Counted from the first letter of the stretch, positions 10,531 through 23,865 are shown. The stretch: 64,000 nucleotides of DNA from Isoetes taiwanensis (GCA_021234155.1 JAJEKV010000045.1:9159105-9223104), one strand, 5' to 3'. Numbers and translations are program-made. Notes: a model not told the origin generated them from the sequence alone.

Positions 10531-12870
10531 TTGGAAAAAAAAGGCTAAAATCAATGCTCAGAAATGGTGCACTCTAGATGTACGCATTAGTACATCCATT
10601 TGAATACATCACGAAATCATAGGAAAACCTTAGTGAAAAGCATACAAAAACACAAAGAAAACCCCATGTTATTATGCTACATATTCAACATTAGTTTCCC
10701 ATTACTAGTGTGGACACGTGCATTGAATGAATGGATTCCTATGTTGCATGCAATATATTTCAATCTACTCATTGTATTTGATGTATTTCCTCTCCAAGTT
10801 TACAATTGAATGCCCACCATTCCGCAAACTCTCAATTCATCTCCAGATCTTCATTGCGAATGTTTTTTGAGGATATTTTTAATCCTCAATGAGATCCTTA
10901 TTGCACACAATATACAGACTCTCTTTTGCTTCAAATGACGCTCTGATGCTGACTTTTGTTCCTTATATTAACATATGTTGTACTAAACATGAAGATTATA
11001 GACGTTAAGCAGGCACTACAATGATGTAAAACATAAGGTTAAGGATTGAAATCCAGAAAGATTGGCAACTTATTCCAGCTTTACAAACTTGCACACAGGC
11101 TCTATAAAGATAATCAGAACTATGTTCTTGTAGAATGATACAATAATTTCTTCAATAGATCATGTTATGACGTTATTTAAAGACTATCCACTTTAATTTA
11201 GACATCTTCATGCTTGAACTTAGAACAAAGCTCCTTGACCTCCAAAGGAGACAATGTTCTAGCCTTAATGCACTGCATGGAATCGAAGCTTAAGAGTCTT
11301 TTGTAACTGAACCATGTATTTTCAAGACAAAATTTTTTCCGGATTAGCATATATGTTTGTTTTTGATGAAAATAAGATATTTTAATAGATCATTCATTAT
11401 CCCTTAAGAATTTTAATAAACACAAAAGGCTAGTTATGGTTTGTTGTGTATAACTTAAGATGATCTATCTAAAGTTGGAGGGTGTACTCTTTAAAGTTTT
11501 CTATATGAAATAGGTGAGATTTTGTGTGGAAATGAAATATATTTCGAGTAAAATGTGTGTGATATTCCGTTCTTAGTCCAGCTTCCTGAAACATACTACT
11601 ATACTTATAGATTTAGTTGTTAGACTAGTTTATAAAAGAGCAAACATGATTGTGGACGGTCATTGTTAGTTTTTTTTTCGTTAGCGCATCTTCGATGTTC
11701 ATAACCTAACCATGTCTGATGATCTCACAATTATCTTTTTCGGAGTCCTGCTTCTACATCATTCCAACTTTCCTTCTACTCTATTTCACTAGTACCTTTT
11801 CTATTTTTCATATTTCTCCCCACCCAACCCTTTGCCCTAAGCCTACCCTCTGCTAGTGGTATAGTATTTGTTAAAAAGGAAATAGCTCCTTCATGCCATT
11901 CTTGGGTTTCCCGAAGTAAAGATTTGGCATATGCTATAGAATGTTCAATTTGGATGGCAGATATGTGGCATGTATGAGATTTAGATGGTGGAGACGTGGC
12001 CTAGAGCTAAAAGTAACAGCGATATCATATTATCTGTTTGTTTTTCAATTATGTGCTCAGTGAAGTGTTCGTTAACTGGAACTGTTGGCTAGACTAAATG
12101 AGTTCTGCATAGTAATCATGAAAGAAATTCAACTATAAGGCGCTTTTCTAAATTTTGGTGGAAGGCAAGGCAGGCAAAGTACCTCAGATCTGCACCGTCA
12201 AAGGTTACCTAAACTGGTAGTGTCCCAACTGCTCCTGAGCTACTTACTCATTAACACCTCTAGGTGCAGGAGCTGATTTTGATTCAAGACTCTAAGGTCG
12301 TCCTCAACTCTAGTTTGTTGCCGTTGTTCTAATGTCCTCTGTGTCATTGTCTAGGTGTTTCAAAACTATAGATTAACCCATTTTCTTATTCTTTGCATTT
12401 ACATGTATGAACTCTTTGCTCTTTTAATATAACCCATTTTATTTCTTTGATTCTTGCTTTAAGAGGAGGCACAAAGTCCAATTTACTTTAATTCGTCCTC
12501 TACTATATGCTCGACCCCATATTTTAGCTTTCACATGTTTGCACCTAAGCACTCCTATTATGTTTGCTTATGGCCACATTTTTAGCTTGACATAAAATAG
12601 TTCTATTTGGGCTTGTCATCTTATTTTACGCAACAGGGTTGGGATTTACTATGTAGGCACCTACTTCCTGGACATGGAGAATAAATCCAGTTTTGCTACT
12701 CAACTAGCTTAAACGCTCAACCAAATTACTTGAATTCAACAAATATATCAATCCCATTTATGAGAGCGACGCATTGTGCGACAACACCTTGTTTAAAGTT
12801 TTCATCATTTACATGTTCATCACCTCACAATAACATCAGTCAAATATTGAGTGCCTTTCATTTTGAAAGA
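10531..12870. other. No gene seen
   Basis: AT-rich sequence without an open frame of note, a recognisable repeat or an element end. It may be old TE debris. Confidence 0.4.
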
Positions 12871-12872
12871 AG

Positions 12873-13199
12873 ATGGCACTTAGTTCCCAAATGAATTCTT
12901 CCAAAAAGATGAAAGTTTATTGTATGATGATCTCAGAAGTAGCATCGGGTGATTTAAGAGCTGATAGCAAAACATTAGAATCGCCTTCCCAACCTGTAAA
13001 AATTTCCTCCAGTCAAGAGAGGAGGAGATTTGAGTGTAGATCAAAAGAAGGTATTGGAAAAATGGTAGAAATTGTTGTGTTCTTGAGTTTGCAACCGAGC
13101 AGATTCAGGATAACCACTTCCAAAAGCAGATTTTCAGCCATCCCTGCAAGAAAAGTATACATAAACATATTGTCATTTGCACCACTTGCGAGGTCCTAG
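12873..13199 (+). CDS. Uncharacterised 108-codon open frame
   Basis: An ATG-initiated frame encodes a Ser/Lys/Arg-rich 108-residue product with no motif I recognise. No intron signals or neighbouring coding blocks support it, and no promoter is evident. It may be a fragment of a decayed gene or a chance frame, which is the more likely view in AT-rich DNA of this length. Confidence 0.15.
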   Translation: MALSSQMNSSKKMKVYCMMISEVASGDLRADSKTLESPSQPVKISSSQERRRFECRSKEGIGKMVEIVVFLSLQPSRFRITTSKSRFSAIPARKVYINILSFAPLARS

Positions 13200-15390
13200 A
13201 CCCAATTCATCTAGGATGTGCAACCATACAATTAAGGTATTTTTGAATAGAAGGACATCAAGCAATAAATTGGATCAATAGAGGATCTTGTCTTTTTTAT
13301 TGAGAAATGATCTAATATAATAATAAATGTGTTTGGATGGCAGAGTTTAGTTTATAGTAGGAAAGGCAATTATCAGTTCCACAACCACATTAATGACCTG
13401 CTTTCATGCCACAAAAGATAAAGGGCAATGTAATTGATATATAATTCAAAGAGGTGGAATCTAATAGATCAGAGGGGACAATCTTTTTGAACTGGCTTTA
13501 GGAATTTGGTTCTTAGTTTTAGGCTTATTTTTTTGCTCTAAAGCTTTTATGATATCTCGATGTTTCTCTCTACGTATTGCCTTATTATTTAGATAGTATG
13601 GTGTGCAGACCATTTTAATGTCTATTAAATTTATTTGTTTTTTTTTTTATTATAGATTGTTTACGAAAAATATGATATGAAGTTCATAAGAACCTCGAAC
13701 AATTAACAATCAGGAACATAACAATATAAGGGTCTGATCCAAAGAAATACATACAATAAAATTGATTTAACTCTACAATCATATAAAAGGTTGGCAAAAT
13801 ATCCTAAAAGCAAACAATCAAGTTAAAAAATCTAGTGAGAGAATTTCAAAGTACACTTCTATTGGAAAAAGGACTGAAGTTTTTTCTTTCTGTTCTTCTT
13901 CTTTTCACATACACGCAGGTGCGGTGGCAGCGATGGTGTTGTTCTGCTTGGAGTAGAGTAGGAGCAAGGGCAATGCCAAAATTGTGGACGTTATATGTAT
14001 GCGTATGCATGTATTTACAATATGGACCCGGGGAGAGTAGAACACCTTAGCAATAGCTAAACCCAACAAATCTGAACTAAATAAATGTAAGATAGCGTTA
14101 CAAATATGACCGTAAACAAGGCCTTTGCTGTTACTTGCATCGCAAACAAACGAAGTTACTCACAATTCATATTACAGGTGTTGTAGCAAAGAACCAGTTG
14201 TTATCCATGTCCAACCTTTTTAGTATTTATGAATGTAAATAAATGGTCACTAATATCACAAATAAATTAATTGTAATCCTATGGAGAGAGAGGGAGAGGG
14301 AGAGATGGAAACGAGGATTTGTCAATGTCCATTAATGGTGTTCATTCTTCCTTTGTCCTCTTTAACAATATTGATTGCTCCACAATATAGTCCATTCTTA
14401 CCATAATCTATGAAAAATCTTCATTGGCAAAGCTTAGTCAGAAAGCAATCATATTTGCCAAAATGCTAGACAACAACAAGGTGGAATGTAGGCGCAACTG
14501 TTGTCGGAAAAACAAGAACATGAGTGAGAACTCTACAAACACTTTATGGACATCACAATTATGAAGATATGAGCACGACCGGGTTATGGAAGTACATGCA
14601 AGATTGAGACATCCACCAAACACCAGAAACCCCCAGGTCCAATTCACACTCATAGCTTTACAACCTTTCACTTCCCTGGTGCTCCTGCAAAGACACCTGT
14701 CAATCGAATCTTTAGACAAACATTTTCAAGCAAAGGATATTTAACCAAGTTGTAGGAGCAACTAAATGTGATCAGCTGCAATGCATGTCTTCGTTCCACT
14801 GCATTAACTCAACAGGTCACAAGTCACCACTGGATTCTGGATGCTGAACACAAGAGTTAGATGGATTTGGGTGGGAGGGTCAGGGGGGGCACATGGAGAA
14901 CTTGGAAGAACAAAGACCAGTAACCAGCAAGTGAAGCGGGGGAAGAGGCAAGTAGCTGAAGGTCAGGGGTAGTGGGATGTGTGGTCAGCATGGAGTGAAG
15001 TATATTCTGTGATACGAGAGGTGATGGCTTATAAACCAAACCTGAAGAGACAGGCGGTCAAGGGAGGATCTGCTGGGTAAGGGCAGGTAGCAAAAGGTCG
15101 GCCTGAAGGGGATGTGGTGTCTTTAAGGCAAGAGATGGCAAGATGTGGGAAGTCTGGCGAAAATTTTAATAATATGGAGAGGGAGGGAGGAGGGGGTCCT
15201 CGTGCAAAATGTCAGAGTGGGGGCAAGATGGGGACTAGAAGTGGGGACCAAGGGGATAAGATATACATGTAAAAATGTGCGAATATGTAACGTTCTGCAA
15301 GGTAGGAATATCTGCCAATGAAAGCCGTCCACGTGGAAAATAGATAACCGGGACCATCCCGTCTCTAACTTGCAAAACACCCTTTTATCT
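13200..15390. other. No gene seen; GA-rich tract at 14280-14310
   Basis: The stretch has a GAGAGGGAGAGGGAGAG microsatellite and a purine-rich segment (14860-15260) on the plus strand. Short frames on both strands show no domain. Confidence 0.4.
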
Positions 15391-15692
15391 TGACGGGCTC
15401 TGACGGCTCTGGCCCGTCAATAGTCCGGCAAGTCGGTGGGATGGGTCCTCTGGGCTATGGCGTAGACCTTTCTACCTTCGTGTGGGGTCTCCAAAGGTCC
15501 GGCTATGGCCTAGATATCCGCTGTGTATTATATTTTGCTTTGGTTTGGCCACATATTCGATCCTGTCGGACTTCCTTATCCCTTTGTTTCAAAGCCTTTG
15601 CCCTGTTTTTTCTGCCCCTGCCGTTGCTGCCGCTGTAAAGAAGGAAAGCGAAAGCCGACTTGTGTGTGCTTGACAGCCGACATCCCGGCAAG

Positions 15693-15715
15693 AAATGGTC
15701 AAATTTCGGTTTAAG
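15693..15715 (+). other. Candidate first exon of a host gene
   Basis: After ~300 bp of CT-rich, higher-GC leader-like sequence, ATGGTCAAATTTCGGTTTAAG (MVKFRFK) runs straight into GTAAGGGTTTGATCC, a good plant splice donor. The following ~150 bp contain repeated GATTAGGGTTTC motifs, common in plant 5-prime regions of housekeeping genes. I could not find a convincing second exon in the next 2 kb, so the product is unknown and the call is weak. Confidence 0.25.
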
Positions 15716-17159
15716 GTAAGGGTTTGATCCTTGATTAGGGTTTCATTTTCGATTAGGGCTGTCTAGAATCAGATGTTTGATCCTTGTTTAGGGCTTAAAA
15801 TTTTGATTTTGTATCAAGGAAAGTCCTGATCTTTCGCTTACTGAAGTTTTGGTTTTTGCTTAAGATTATATGGCTTAATTTGTGCTGCTGCTGCTGCCCT
15901 TTTTTTTTCTGGTTCAATGTTGTTGTCGAGTTAAAGGCTCTGTACAAGGCTGCTGTTTTCTGATCCCTGTTGCCATCCATCGCTTTAGAGGCTTTAGTCG
16001 TATGGGATGTTAGACCACGCTATTTGAGTAACTAACACTAGTGTTATTATAATCGCCATTATTCTTCGCCGTCATGGTACCACTCCATAAATTCCCCATC
16101 TCTTAGTACACTGGGTTGAGGTGATATTTTTCTTCTTTGATTTGCCAACACTGAAGGTGGCACGATGCCTACTTTACGGCGATTTTTCCTCTGCATGTTG
16201 TTGGCAGGAAAGGCCACAATTGTCGAGATTTTTTTCTTGGGTAGTGGGTTTTAATTATGATGCGAACTTTTCTCATGCTGCCCTCGTAAACCTCATGTTT
16301 TGCCCAACACTTCGCATACTCCATAACTGTCATTCATTGTTTGCTTTTTTTTCCTGCTTGGTAGGGCTCACAGTGAAATATGTATCTGCTTTTTTCCAGT
16401 CCTCCATTGCCACTTATTTGGCTGTAAAAACCTTGCTTTTTATGAATCATGTTGTTGGGGGGAGTACAAATCAACTTGAATAGTGCTGCTTTGACAACCA
16501 CATAAAGCCAACCAAAGAGTTAGTGGAAAAGATAATGTCAACATGTCCCCTGCTTCTTTGCGTGTTTCCTAAAAGTACTTAGGTTTGTGGTTGGATCCTC
16601 CTGGATTTAAGCATTCAGGTACACTGCCTGTCTGCTTCTCTGTTGCCTAAGTACTCAAGTAGATGGTCTGTTGCTTCACAAGATATGTCTAAGTACATTA
16701 AGTAGATGTACTAATTATGCTCTTTAGGCAGGAAAGCCAAGTCTTTCAGTGTAATACTCGACAAATTTGCTTTCACCTGATGCTAGTTGTGCATTTAATG
16801 ATACAGGCTAAGAAAGCAAGGTATAATTCACAACTAGGTAAGGCGTGGTACAAAATCACATGGTTTCAATAAAATTATAGGATCACGAGTCCAACTGAAC
16901 ACTATGTGCATCAGAAACCTAAACTTTGCAGAAGGTGAAGAGGAGGGATAAAGACATCTGGGCCTGTTTTTATGTTACCAAGAGTTAAATCAGTTATTTT
17001 CCCTGGGTACTTTTTAAGAGGTGCACATTTAACTTCGACATTTGTTACCAGAATTGGTTCAAACAAAAACTAGATTTTGGAGGGAACATATAAGTTGCAC
17101 CTTTGAAGATCCAACGTAACAACGTAAAAAGAAAGACAAAAAGGGAAAAACTACGAAAT

Positions 17160-17335
17160 AAGATTCCTTGAAAGAATTTCTCATGGTGGTGCTATAGGTA
17201 GAAATTTCTTGATGGAAAATATTTTTATCGAGAGAATATTCTTGAAGAGGAATATTCTTGAGGGTGAATATCCTTGAGGTCGTGTCCATTTGAGGGAATA
17301 TTCTTGAGGGAATCTTCGAGAGGTAGTTTCTAGGC
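17160..17335. repeat. Degenerate GAATATTCTTGAGG repeats
   Basis: Irregular units such as GAGAATATTCTTGAAG, GAATATTCTTGAGGGTG and GGGAATATTCTTGAGG follow one another. Each contains the short palindrome GAATATTC. It is an old minisatellite. The surrounding 15.72-17.48 kb has no recognisable gene. Confidence 0.6.
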
Positions 17336-17487
17336 GTAATGAACATGATTTAAATTTCTATTATTGTAGTTCCAATTGTACCGCTTGGCTTTGTTTTTTC
17401 GAGAGCAAATCCAATCTTCGTCGTTGCAAATTTTTGCCCTTTATTGCACCAAATCTTTGGTGTTTTTTTACATTTGAACTGCCATTT

Positions 17488-17650
17488 TCTTGAGAGTTTG
17501 TTGAAAGCCATCACTAAGAATTACTCGGCATCAAGAACAAATTTTGCCTTGTGCAGAGGTTGCTTCTTGAGAGTTTGTCGAAAGCCATCGCTAAGGCTTA
17601 TTCGGCATCAAGAACAGATAAGAACAAATTTTGCCTTGTGCAGAGATTTA
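17488..17650. repeat. Tandem duplication, unit about 80 bp
   Basis: CTTGAGAGTTTGTTGAAAGC, then GCATCAAGAACAAATTTTGC and CTTGTGCAGAG, is repeated immediately with a small internal expansion (AAGAACAGATAAGAAC). A shorter duplication of TGTCATGTTTAAACCAACCT follows at 17660-17712. Confidence 0.8.
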
Positions 17651-17900
17651 AGCCAACTTGTGATGTCATGTTTAAACCAACCTGAGATTTTGTCATGTTT
17701 AAACCAACCTCTGGTGTGGTTTTAACATATCAAGATGTGGTTTTAACATGTCAAAATATGTGGTTTTTAAGGCATTCGATATTTACGGCGCTCTTGGTTC
17801 CACGGCCTTGAGATGACTCATCGCTTCTCAAATTGAATTTTGATTCGACACAAACAGATGAACAAGACGCTAGAATGAATTTGCTATAAATATAGCTTGA

Positions 17901-19385
17901 ATGAAGCTGGCTAAATTACATGCAGTTAGAGACAATTATAGTTCAATGACATTGGCAGACCAGAATGCTTACTTAGCTTATCATGTAAGACTAGACTGCA
18001 ATACCTTCTTGCACTACATTAACAATGAACAAGTCTGTCAAAAATCTTTTATGGTTGTCCACCGTTTAAGGACCACCAGAATGTCTCGAATACACAAACG
18101 ATTGGATAAAAACCCAATAATTGATGATCATTATGGGCCAAGAAGAGTTGTAACAATGCACGCCTTAGCTGTTGTGTCATGGATGGAGAAATATTTTAGA
18201 GAAACATTTGAAAAGTTGCCTAATAAAAACATGTATCATTTTACTGACAACATCACAAAAAAAGATGTCTTCCAAGAATACAAAGAGACTTGCATTCAGT
18301 CTCAGCACATCTCTTACTCATACTTCACTAGACTGTGGAAAAGTGAATTCGGTCTTATGAAAATTCTCAGGAGACATAGAATATCTGTTTGCTCAAGATG
18401 TGCAGAATTAAAGAGTCAAGGAGAAACTGCAAAGACAAAGGTCAAAAGAAGTAAGTTCAAGTTCTCCAATCTCACACTCATTTCAAAGAATTATTTTGAC
18501 CTGATTTATTCAACAGATACAGAACTTTGCCAAAAAATCGTGAACAACAAGCAGCCAAGAGAAGAAAGCTTGCCAAGCACAGAAAAAAGCTCTTGAACGT
18601 CCACTGCAATATATGTCTGTTGTAATTGATGGAATAGTAAAAAAAGACAACTCTACCTCATTTCTTAAATATTCCTAAAGATGTGCCAGAGGAATGTTTT
18701 GTGAAGGTCCACCTTGTAGTAGCTATGGTCTTCAAAGGAAGTCTAAAGTGCAAAGTATTTTTTTGATGTATCTAAACTTGCATGGTGACCCAAATCTCAC
18801 AATTACAATAAGATCTTGTACGAGTAAGAGCAATTACCACCAGTGCTTCACCTGCAACTTGACAACACTACAAGGGAGAAGAAGAATCAAATACTCTTTG
18901 CTTATTGGCTATGCTAGTAGAGCTAGGGATTTTCAGAAAAGTAAAGCTCGCACTTTTACTTGTAGGTCACACTCATGATTAAATAGACCAGATGTTCAGC
19001 AGATTTTTCGTGTGTTTTACAAGAAAGAAGGCTTTTTGTCTTCCTTCTTTAATTCGAACCATTAAAGATTCTTATACTCTTATACTAGTTATTGAGCTTC
19101 TAAAGAAGATTGCTGACTTTAGAGAATTTGTTTTCTCTACACATTCCAGTAGAGATCAAGTTGTCAATAAGTTGAATGATCTCATGTTTCAACACCACAT
19201 CAAGTTTTACTTGAAAAATAGAGAAAGCTTTTTACAGGGAAAGAAGTATACCACAACTAAAGACTGGAGTCTACCAGAGGGATTGCACTTCCTTAAATCC
19301 GTTCCAGACACTTGCTTGATAGAACTGCTGAGCAACTTTCTCTCAAAAGTCCAAAAGAGTCCAAGCAGAAGAAAAGTACCCCAGT
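17901..19385 (+). pseudogene. DUF7869-type transposase-like gene, 5-prime part
   Basis: This encodes the N-terminal and catalytic-like part of a DDE/transposase-like protein of the family I know as DUF7869 (name from memory). Block 1 (17901-18596, 231 codons) has a VCQKSFMVVH helix-turn-helix-like segment, then a CSRC zinc-ribbon-like motif. Downstream, in shifted frames, come VVIDGI (first acidic position), LQLDNTTREKKN at 18850-18885 (D-N-E-K-N motif) and VGHTHD, an in-frame TAA, then IDQMFSRF (18962-19010). This is the family signature. At least three frameshifts and two stops make it non-functional. Its reading continues at 33489 after a solo LTR inserted with a CCAGT duplication. It is paralogous to, and clearly diverged from, the leftward gene of element 1. 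Confidence 0.75.
19381..19385. repeat. 5-bp target duplication (left), solo LTR-A
   Basis: CCAGT precedes TGTGACG. An identical CCAGT follows the LTR end at 33484-33488, as expected for retrotransposon integration. Confidence 0.9.
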
Positions 19386-19386
19386 T

Positions 19387-19440
19387 GTGACGTTCCAGGG
19401 GAATATACGCCATAAATACGTATATTCCTGGACCCGTCAC
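19387..19440. repeat. Hairpin at the start of LTR-A
   Basis: GTGACG, CCAGGGGAATATA, a loop, TATATTCCTGG and CGTCAC form a long imperfect palindrome. The second LTR-A copy keeps it at 56583-56636, suggesting it matters for the LTR (termination, packaging or integrase recognition). The function is inferred only. Confidence 0.7.
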
Positions 19441-20088
19441 TATACAAGTCTAACCTTGTAGCCTTGTATACCTTAGAAAGTGGTAATGGGTGCACATCTA
19501 AGTTAAATGCTTAACTTAGATAACCTTAGGATAAGGCCCAATTCCACATGGCCTTATCCTATTGGGGCAAACCGCCACACGGCCCCACCCCGTTGGTGCC
19601 ACGTGGCATCCCATGTGGACCCTAACCTATATTGGCTCAAACCCTAACCCTAGACCTCTTTTCCTGACCCTAGCACCTGAACACTCATCTACGCACTCGA
19701 AACCCCGTTTCGAGCATCGTTTGTCATAACATAGCCTGGTGCAGCAGCCCCCGAAGTGTGTGCACGATCTTGGAGGGAGCACGACTTCAACCACGTCAAG
19801 GAGCATGGAGACGCCAGGAATGGGAGGGAGTGCTTCTGGAGCAGGTAGGTGGAGTAGAGATCATAGTAGTTCATCTGGAAGTTAGCACTCCAGATAGGTC
19901 TGTATGTGGTATCTAGAGTAGAGCCATCCTAGAACCCTTGTTGAACATCTTGAACCCTAACTGTAAGTTAAATATGTATGATTAGGTTAAGATGTTCTTA
20001 TGATGTTACCATGATATGATGAGATGTGATGATGGTTGATCATGTTTGCTCCTCTTGTATTGGGAAGGGGGGGTAGAGACCTAGTAGC

Positions 20089-20092
20089 CTTA
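20089..20092. repeat. 4-bp target duplication CTTA (left) of element 1
   Basis: CTTA at 20089-20092 is repeated at 32552-32555. Removing one copy and the element restores alignment with the intact LTR-A at 57350-57390. Confidence 0.8.
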
Positions 20093-20332
20093 AACCATCA
20101 TTCAATTAAATTGGATTTTGGGATAAATTTTATATTGCACTTTTTTAGTAACTTTGTTAAATTCACTTTTTTAGTAACTTTGTTGCCCTTAGACTAGAAT
20201 AGACGTTAACATATAATCACACACGAGAATATAAACTCACACCTTAACTTCAAATTATAAAATCATATATCATGGAACTCAAGTAGTACACAACTTTTAT
20301 TAACTGTAGAAAAGATACATAGTAATTGTTTT

Positions 20333-23300
20333 TCATTTTTCCACTAGCATCCCCAAGGATATGAGAACCTTATTCCTTACATCCTGAGGTATTGTAACTC
20401 TCGCTGTTTTACTAGGAATAGTTTTTGGAGTCCACGAGTACAATACGGTTTCAACGTCTAGCCAAAGATCAGGATCACTTGGATTTCTCCTCCACCTCTT
20501 TGTCCAACAATCTGAATATCTTTCTTTATCGGTGACATTACTCAACTGATGTACTGGACACCACCATTCCACGCCAAGCACCTTATTGAAGTTAACATCA
20601 CCTTCTTCTTTGCAAATATCCGAGATAGTCCATCCCAACCACACCGGATAGGTCTCTAGATCTGGCCGGTTTTACTACTACAAATTGGTGGCACTCCACG
20701 CCGATTAGAAGGTTCATAACAATCCATGCCTAGATATTTTGGCCTATCCTTCTTAGGACCAACATAGTGTTTATCGATTGAGGAGGAGCATATGCCTTCA
20801 CAATGCTACTAATGGTACCATCATCTTCGTCGGCCACCCAACTAATGTTTTCCACTTACTTTTAGGGAACCACCCTTCTTTCAGCTCTTCTGAGGATGTG
20901 TCTACCTCATCCAACAAGTTGATCACCTTCTTCCAATAATCTATCAATGCACGATTAGTCTCATCTGAATTAGTTTGCCAATGCTTGATGTAGTCATTGA
21001 TGCCATCCTTAGTCAATCCCAATTGCTTGACTTCTTCAGTTGGTTTTAGAGCTTTTGGTTGACCAGAGGTATCGTGAGGCTTGCCATTTGCATCCCCATC
21101 GCCAAATTTCTGCCCCACCTCTCCACCACTCTCCTCCGAAGGTCTCATTTTCCATTGCATGATTGGAATCCCTTCTCTCACCCAAAAAGTGAATTGAAGA
21201 GGTCTAGAATGACCTTCCATGTCGAGAGCATAACCATCCACAAAACTCTTCCAATCAGGCACTTCTTCTATGATAGATCCTATAGGAGATGGATTTGTAC
21301 ATCCATGAAATATTTCCAATAGCCCAGGAAAGTTGGTAACTGTCATTGCCTCAATACATGACTATATTTTCCAAACAATGCATCCACATCCTCATGAGTA
21401 TGTCCCGGGCATTAGGAACCCCAAATTGACTCTTTCAAAAATACCCACAAATTTAAGTAGGATAGGAAAGAAAACATCCACCGTTCTTATTTTGACCAAA
21501 GACAATTATCTAGTTGCAAGAGGAGGAGCTACGGGCGATCTCGAGGTTTAGCACGAGATGTTGAAGCTCCAACATGTTCATTAGGTCCATTCCTCCTAAA
21601 TCTTGCCTTGCTAAACTTTTCAATACTATTAGGGGTTCCATCCAACAATGCACTATGTAGTGCCCGGCTAGTCAGGATCTTGTAGGTTACCATTGTAACC
21701 CTTCTCATAGTTTCTTAAACACCTCATGATACTCCCAATGTGAAAATCTGGACCATCACTCCACAACTCTAAACTGAAATGGCCATAATAGGTCCGAGCC
21801 ACGCCCATGCAATATTGCCCCGCCATTGAAATCAGAAAGGATATGATCTTCCACATGACTTAGGAATGTACTTGAATTGTGGAAGACAAGTCTTCTGTTG
21901 GTCCATTTTATCATGTATAATACATAGATAGTTATTAGGTTCCATTGCGGATAAGGTCCTCCACATCCAATAAGTTGATCTACATGATAGTTGATCCGTC
22001 ATATGGTCCTTCATATGTTCCCTTATCTTTGCCCTTAGACTTGGTTGCACAGCCTTATCTAGTGTCTCCTTCAACTTAGCACATAAATTGCACTTGGCAA
22101 AGTTGTTTGAAGTTGCTATGGTCACATGCTTGAAATGCTTATTCCATAGCCTACTAAAACTGGCTGGGATATAGAGGCTACTCCAAGTTCACGAAGCAAT
22201 GCATTTATTTCCTCTAATATGCTCTTACGGGTACAATGGGATGGCAATCTCTTTTCAACAATAACTCTACCACCCCGCTCATCCTTCTTACTCTTATGTG
22301 GCATGTTTTCTCGCATTGAAATCCACATATCTTTCAAATATTTCCTTTGCTGACTATAGTTCTTGAGGTAGGCCTTACCAGGCCAGTGTTTCCATGCAAT
22401 GCAATTTTACTACCATTTTCATGTCTCTTTTGCCAGTTGTGCCAAGAAGAGGTTGGAATTCCATGTATAGCCATCCATGCTTTTGAACATATCCACTTTC
22501 CATTCAATGGGAATCTTTTCTTCTTTGATCTTTCATCATCCCAATTGCATAGCCAAATATGGTGTACATGAAATTCCTCCCCGCTATCACACTTATGTTC
22601 CCGATATGTAGCTCTTGCTCCCACCAACTCCTCTATTGTGAACATTCTAACACAAGAAAAACAACAACATTCACCTCCTCTAACCTTCATCATAGCTTCA
22701 GGAGAACAATCATAATCTGACTTGCATCTTTTGGTGGGATAATGTTTGAAAGTTGGAAGTGGCCTCTTGCTACACTGTGTGAACATTGTTGACAATGGTT
22801 CTACATCTAAAGGAAACGTGTAGTTCCCCTCCAGTTGAATATTGTCCCTAGGCCATGCAACAATAGTTGGAACCTCTAGTTGCTTCACACAAGCTAGGCA
22901 TTCTTGTTTGCCCTGAACCCTTTTCCTTCCAATTGTCATATAATTTTGAGATTGCCACACCTAACCTTGTCCTCCCCTAATCTTTCATCATTCAACGCAT
23001 TGATAGGATCTCGCTAGAACAATAATCCCTTCTCCCATCTTGCCTCTCTCTTTGCATGCATGCAGGATCTTGACCTTTTTGTTTTTCCAATCGACCCGAG
23101 TATAAAGGACAATTTCCTTTCCTTTGCCATCATCCTTTTCATTTGAGGTCTTTTCCTTTCCTTTGCCATCATCAACATCATTTGGAGTCTTTTCCTTTCC
23201 TTTGCCATCATCAACATCATTTGAGGTATTTTCCTTTCCTTGGACATCATGTTCATTAGTTGGGAATTTCTCCTTGCCTTGATTAGCATCATTGGGGGTT

Positions 23301-23338
23301 TTTTTTAGCATTTTGCATGCCATTGACCTAGAATGCAT
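20333..23338 (-). pseudogene. Element 1 DUF7869-type transposase-like gene
   Basis: Read leftward. The N-terminus has four Lys/Asp-rich repeats (DVDDGKGKEK type, 23290-23110). A cysteine-rich region follows (CLACVKQ; GECCCFSC; about 22900-22650), then a WICSKAWMAIHGIPTSSW helix-turn-helix-like block with HGNTGLVRP (22500-22350). Next come CNLCAKLK and IIHDKMDQQKTCLPQF at 22090-21870 (first acidic position), the LELWSDGPDFHIGSIMRCLR segment, GHTHEDVDALFGKY at 21405-21364, and a C-terminal region ending near 20333 with WLGWTISDICKEEGDVN and VEWWCP. All the expected family blocks are in order but lie in several frames, so the copy is decayed or has unrecognised introns. It is probably the mobility protein of the element. 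Confidence 0.75.
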
Positions 23339-23865
23339 AAAAATATATAGTAAGTTAGCATATCCAAATAACCTCTAACTAACATGTTCATAAATGAAAG
23401 CCTCATATGTCTTATTCTATTTGATCATTCTATTTATATAATGGGATTCCCCAAGTTATTTTCCTCAACATTATATAAAAATAAAACCCTCTACTTGTAA
23501 CCTTCAAACTTGTATCCTATAATAACCTTAGAAACAACTTTTAAGGTTATTATAGGTTTGCGGTTTTAAGGTTAAGAAGTTTATTATAGGTTAGAAAATT
23601 TAAGGTTGGAAAGTTATTGTAGGTTAAAAGTTTTAAGGTTAGAAGTCTAATTCATGAACTTTTAAACTTATAACTTAACTATTAACTTAAAACTATTTTA
23701 AAAACTTATAAGTCATAACTTTTAAACTTAATAACCCTTAAAACAATTGTCCTTAAAACAATTAACCCTTGTAATAAATTTTCGCGGAAGTTATAATGGC
23801 GCGGTACGAAATTTTAAAAGCAGTTATTATTTCAAGTTAGCCTTCCTTTTCAAACTTTTCTCTCA
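23339..23865. other. AT-rich 5-prime flank of the leftward gene
   Basis: Degenerate repeats of AAGGTTATTATAGGTT and AACTTTTAAACTTATAA type fill 23500-23770. No gene is visible. Being upstream of the leftward transposase-like gene, it may hold its promoter. Confidence 0.4.

Noticed and set aside
16121-16483. 120-codon frame read as a possible second exon of the 15.69-kb candidate (LLYGDF and VKYVS resembling the RNase P/MRP subunit POP5)
   Set aside because: Only a few residues match, spacing and splice sites do not fit, and the frame is Phe/Cys-rich as expected from T-rich noncoding DNA.
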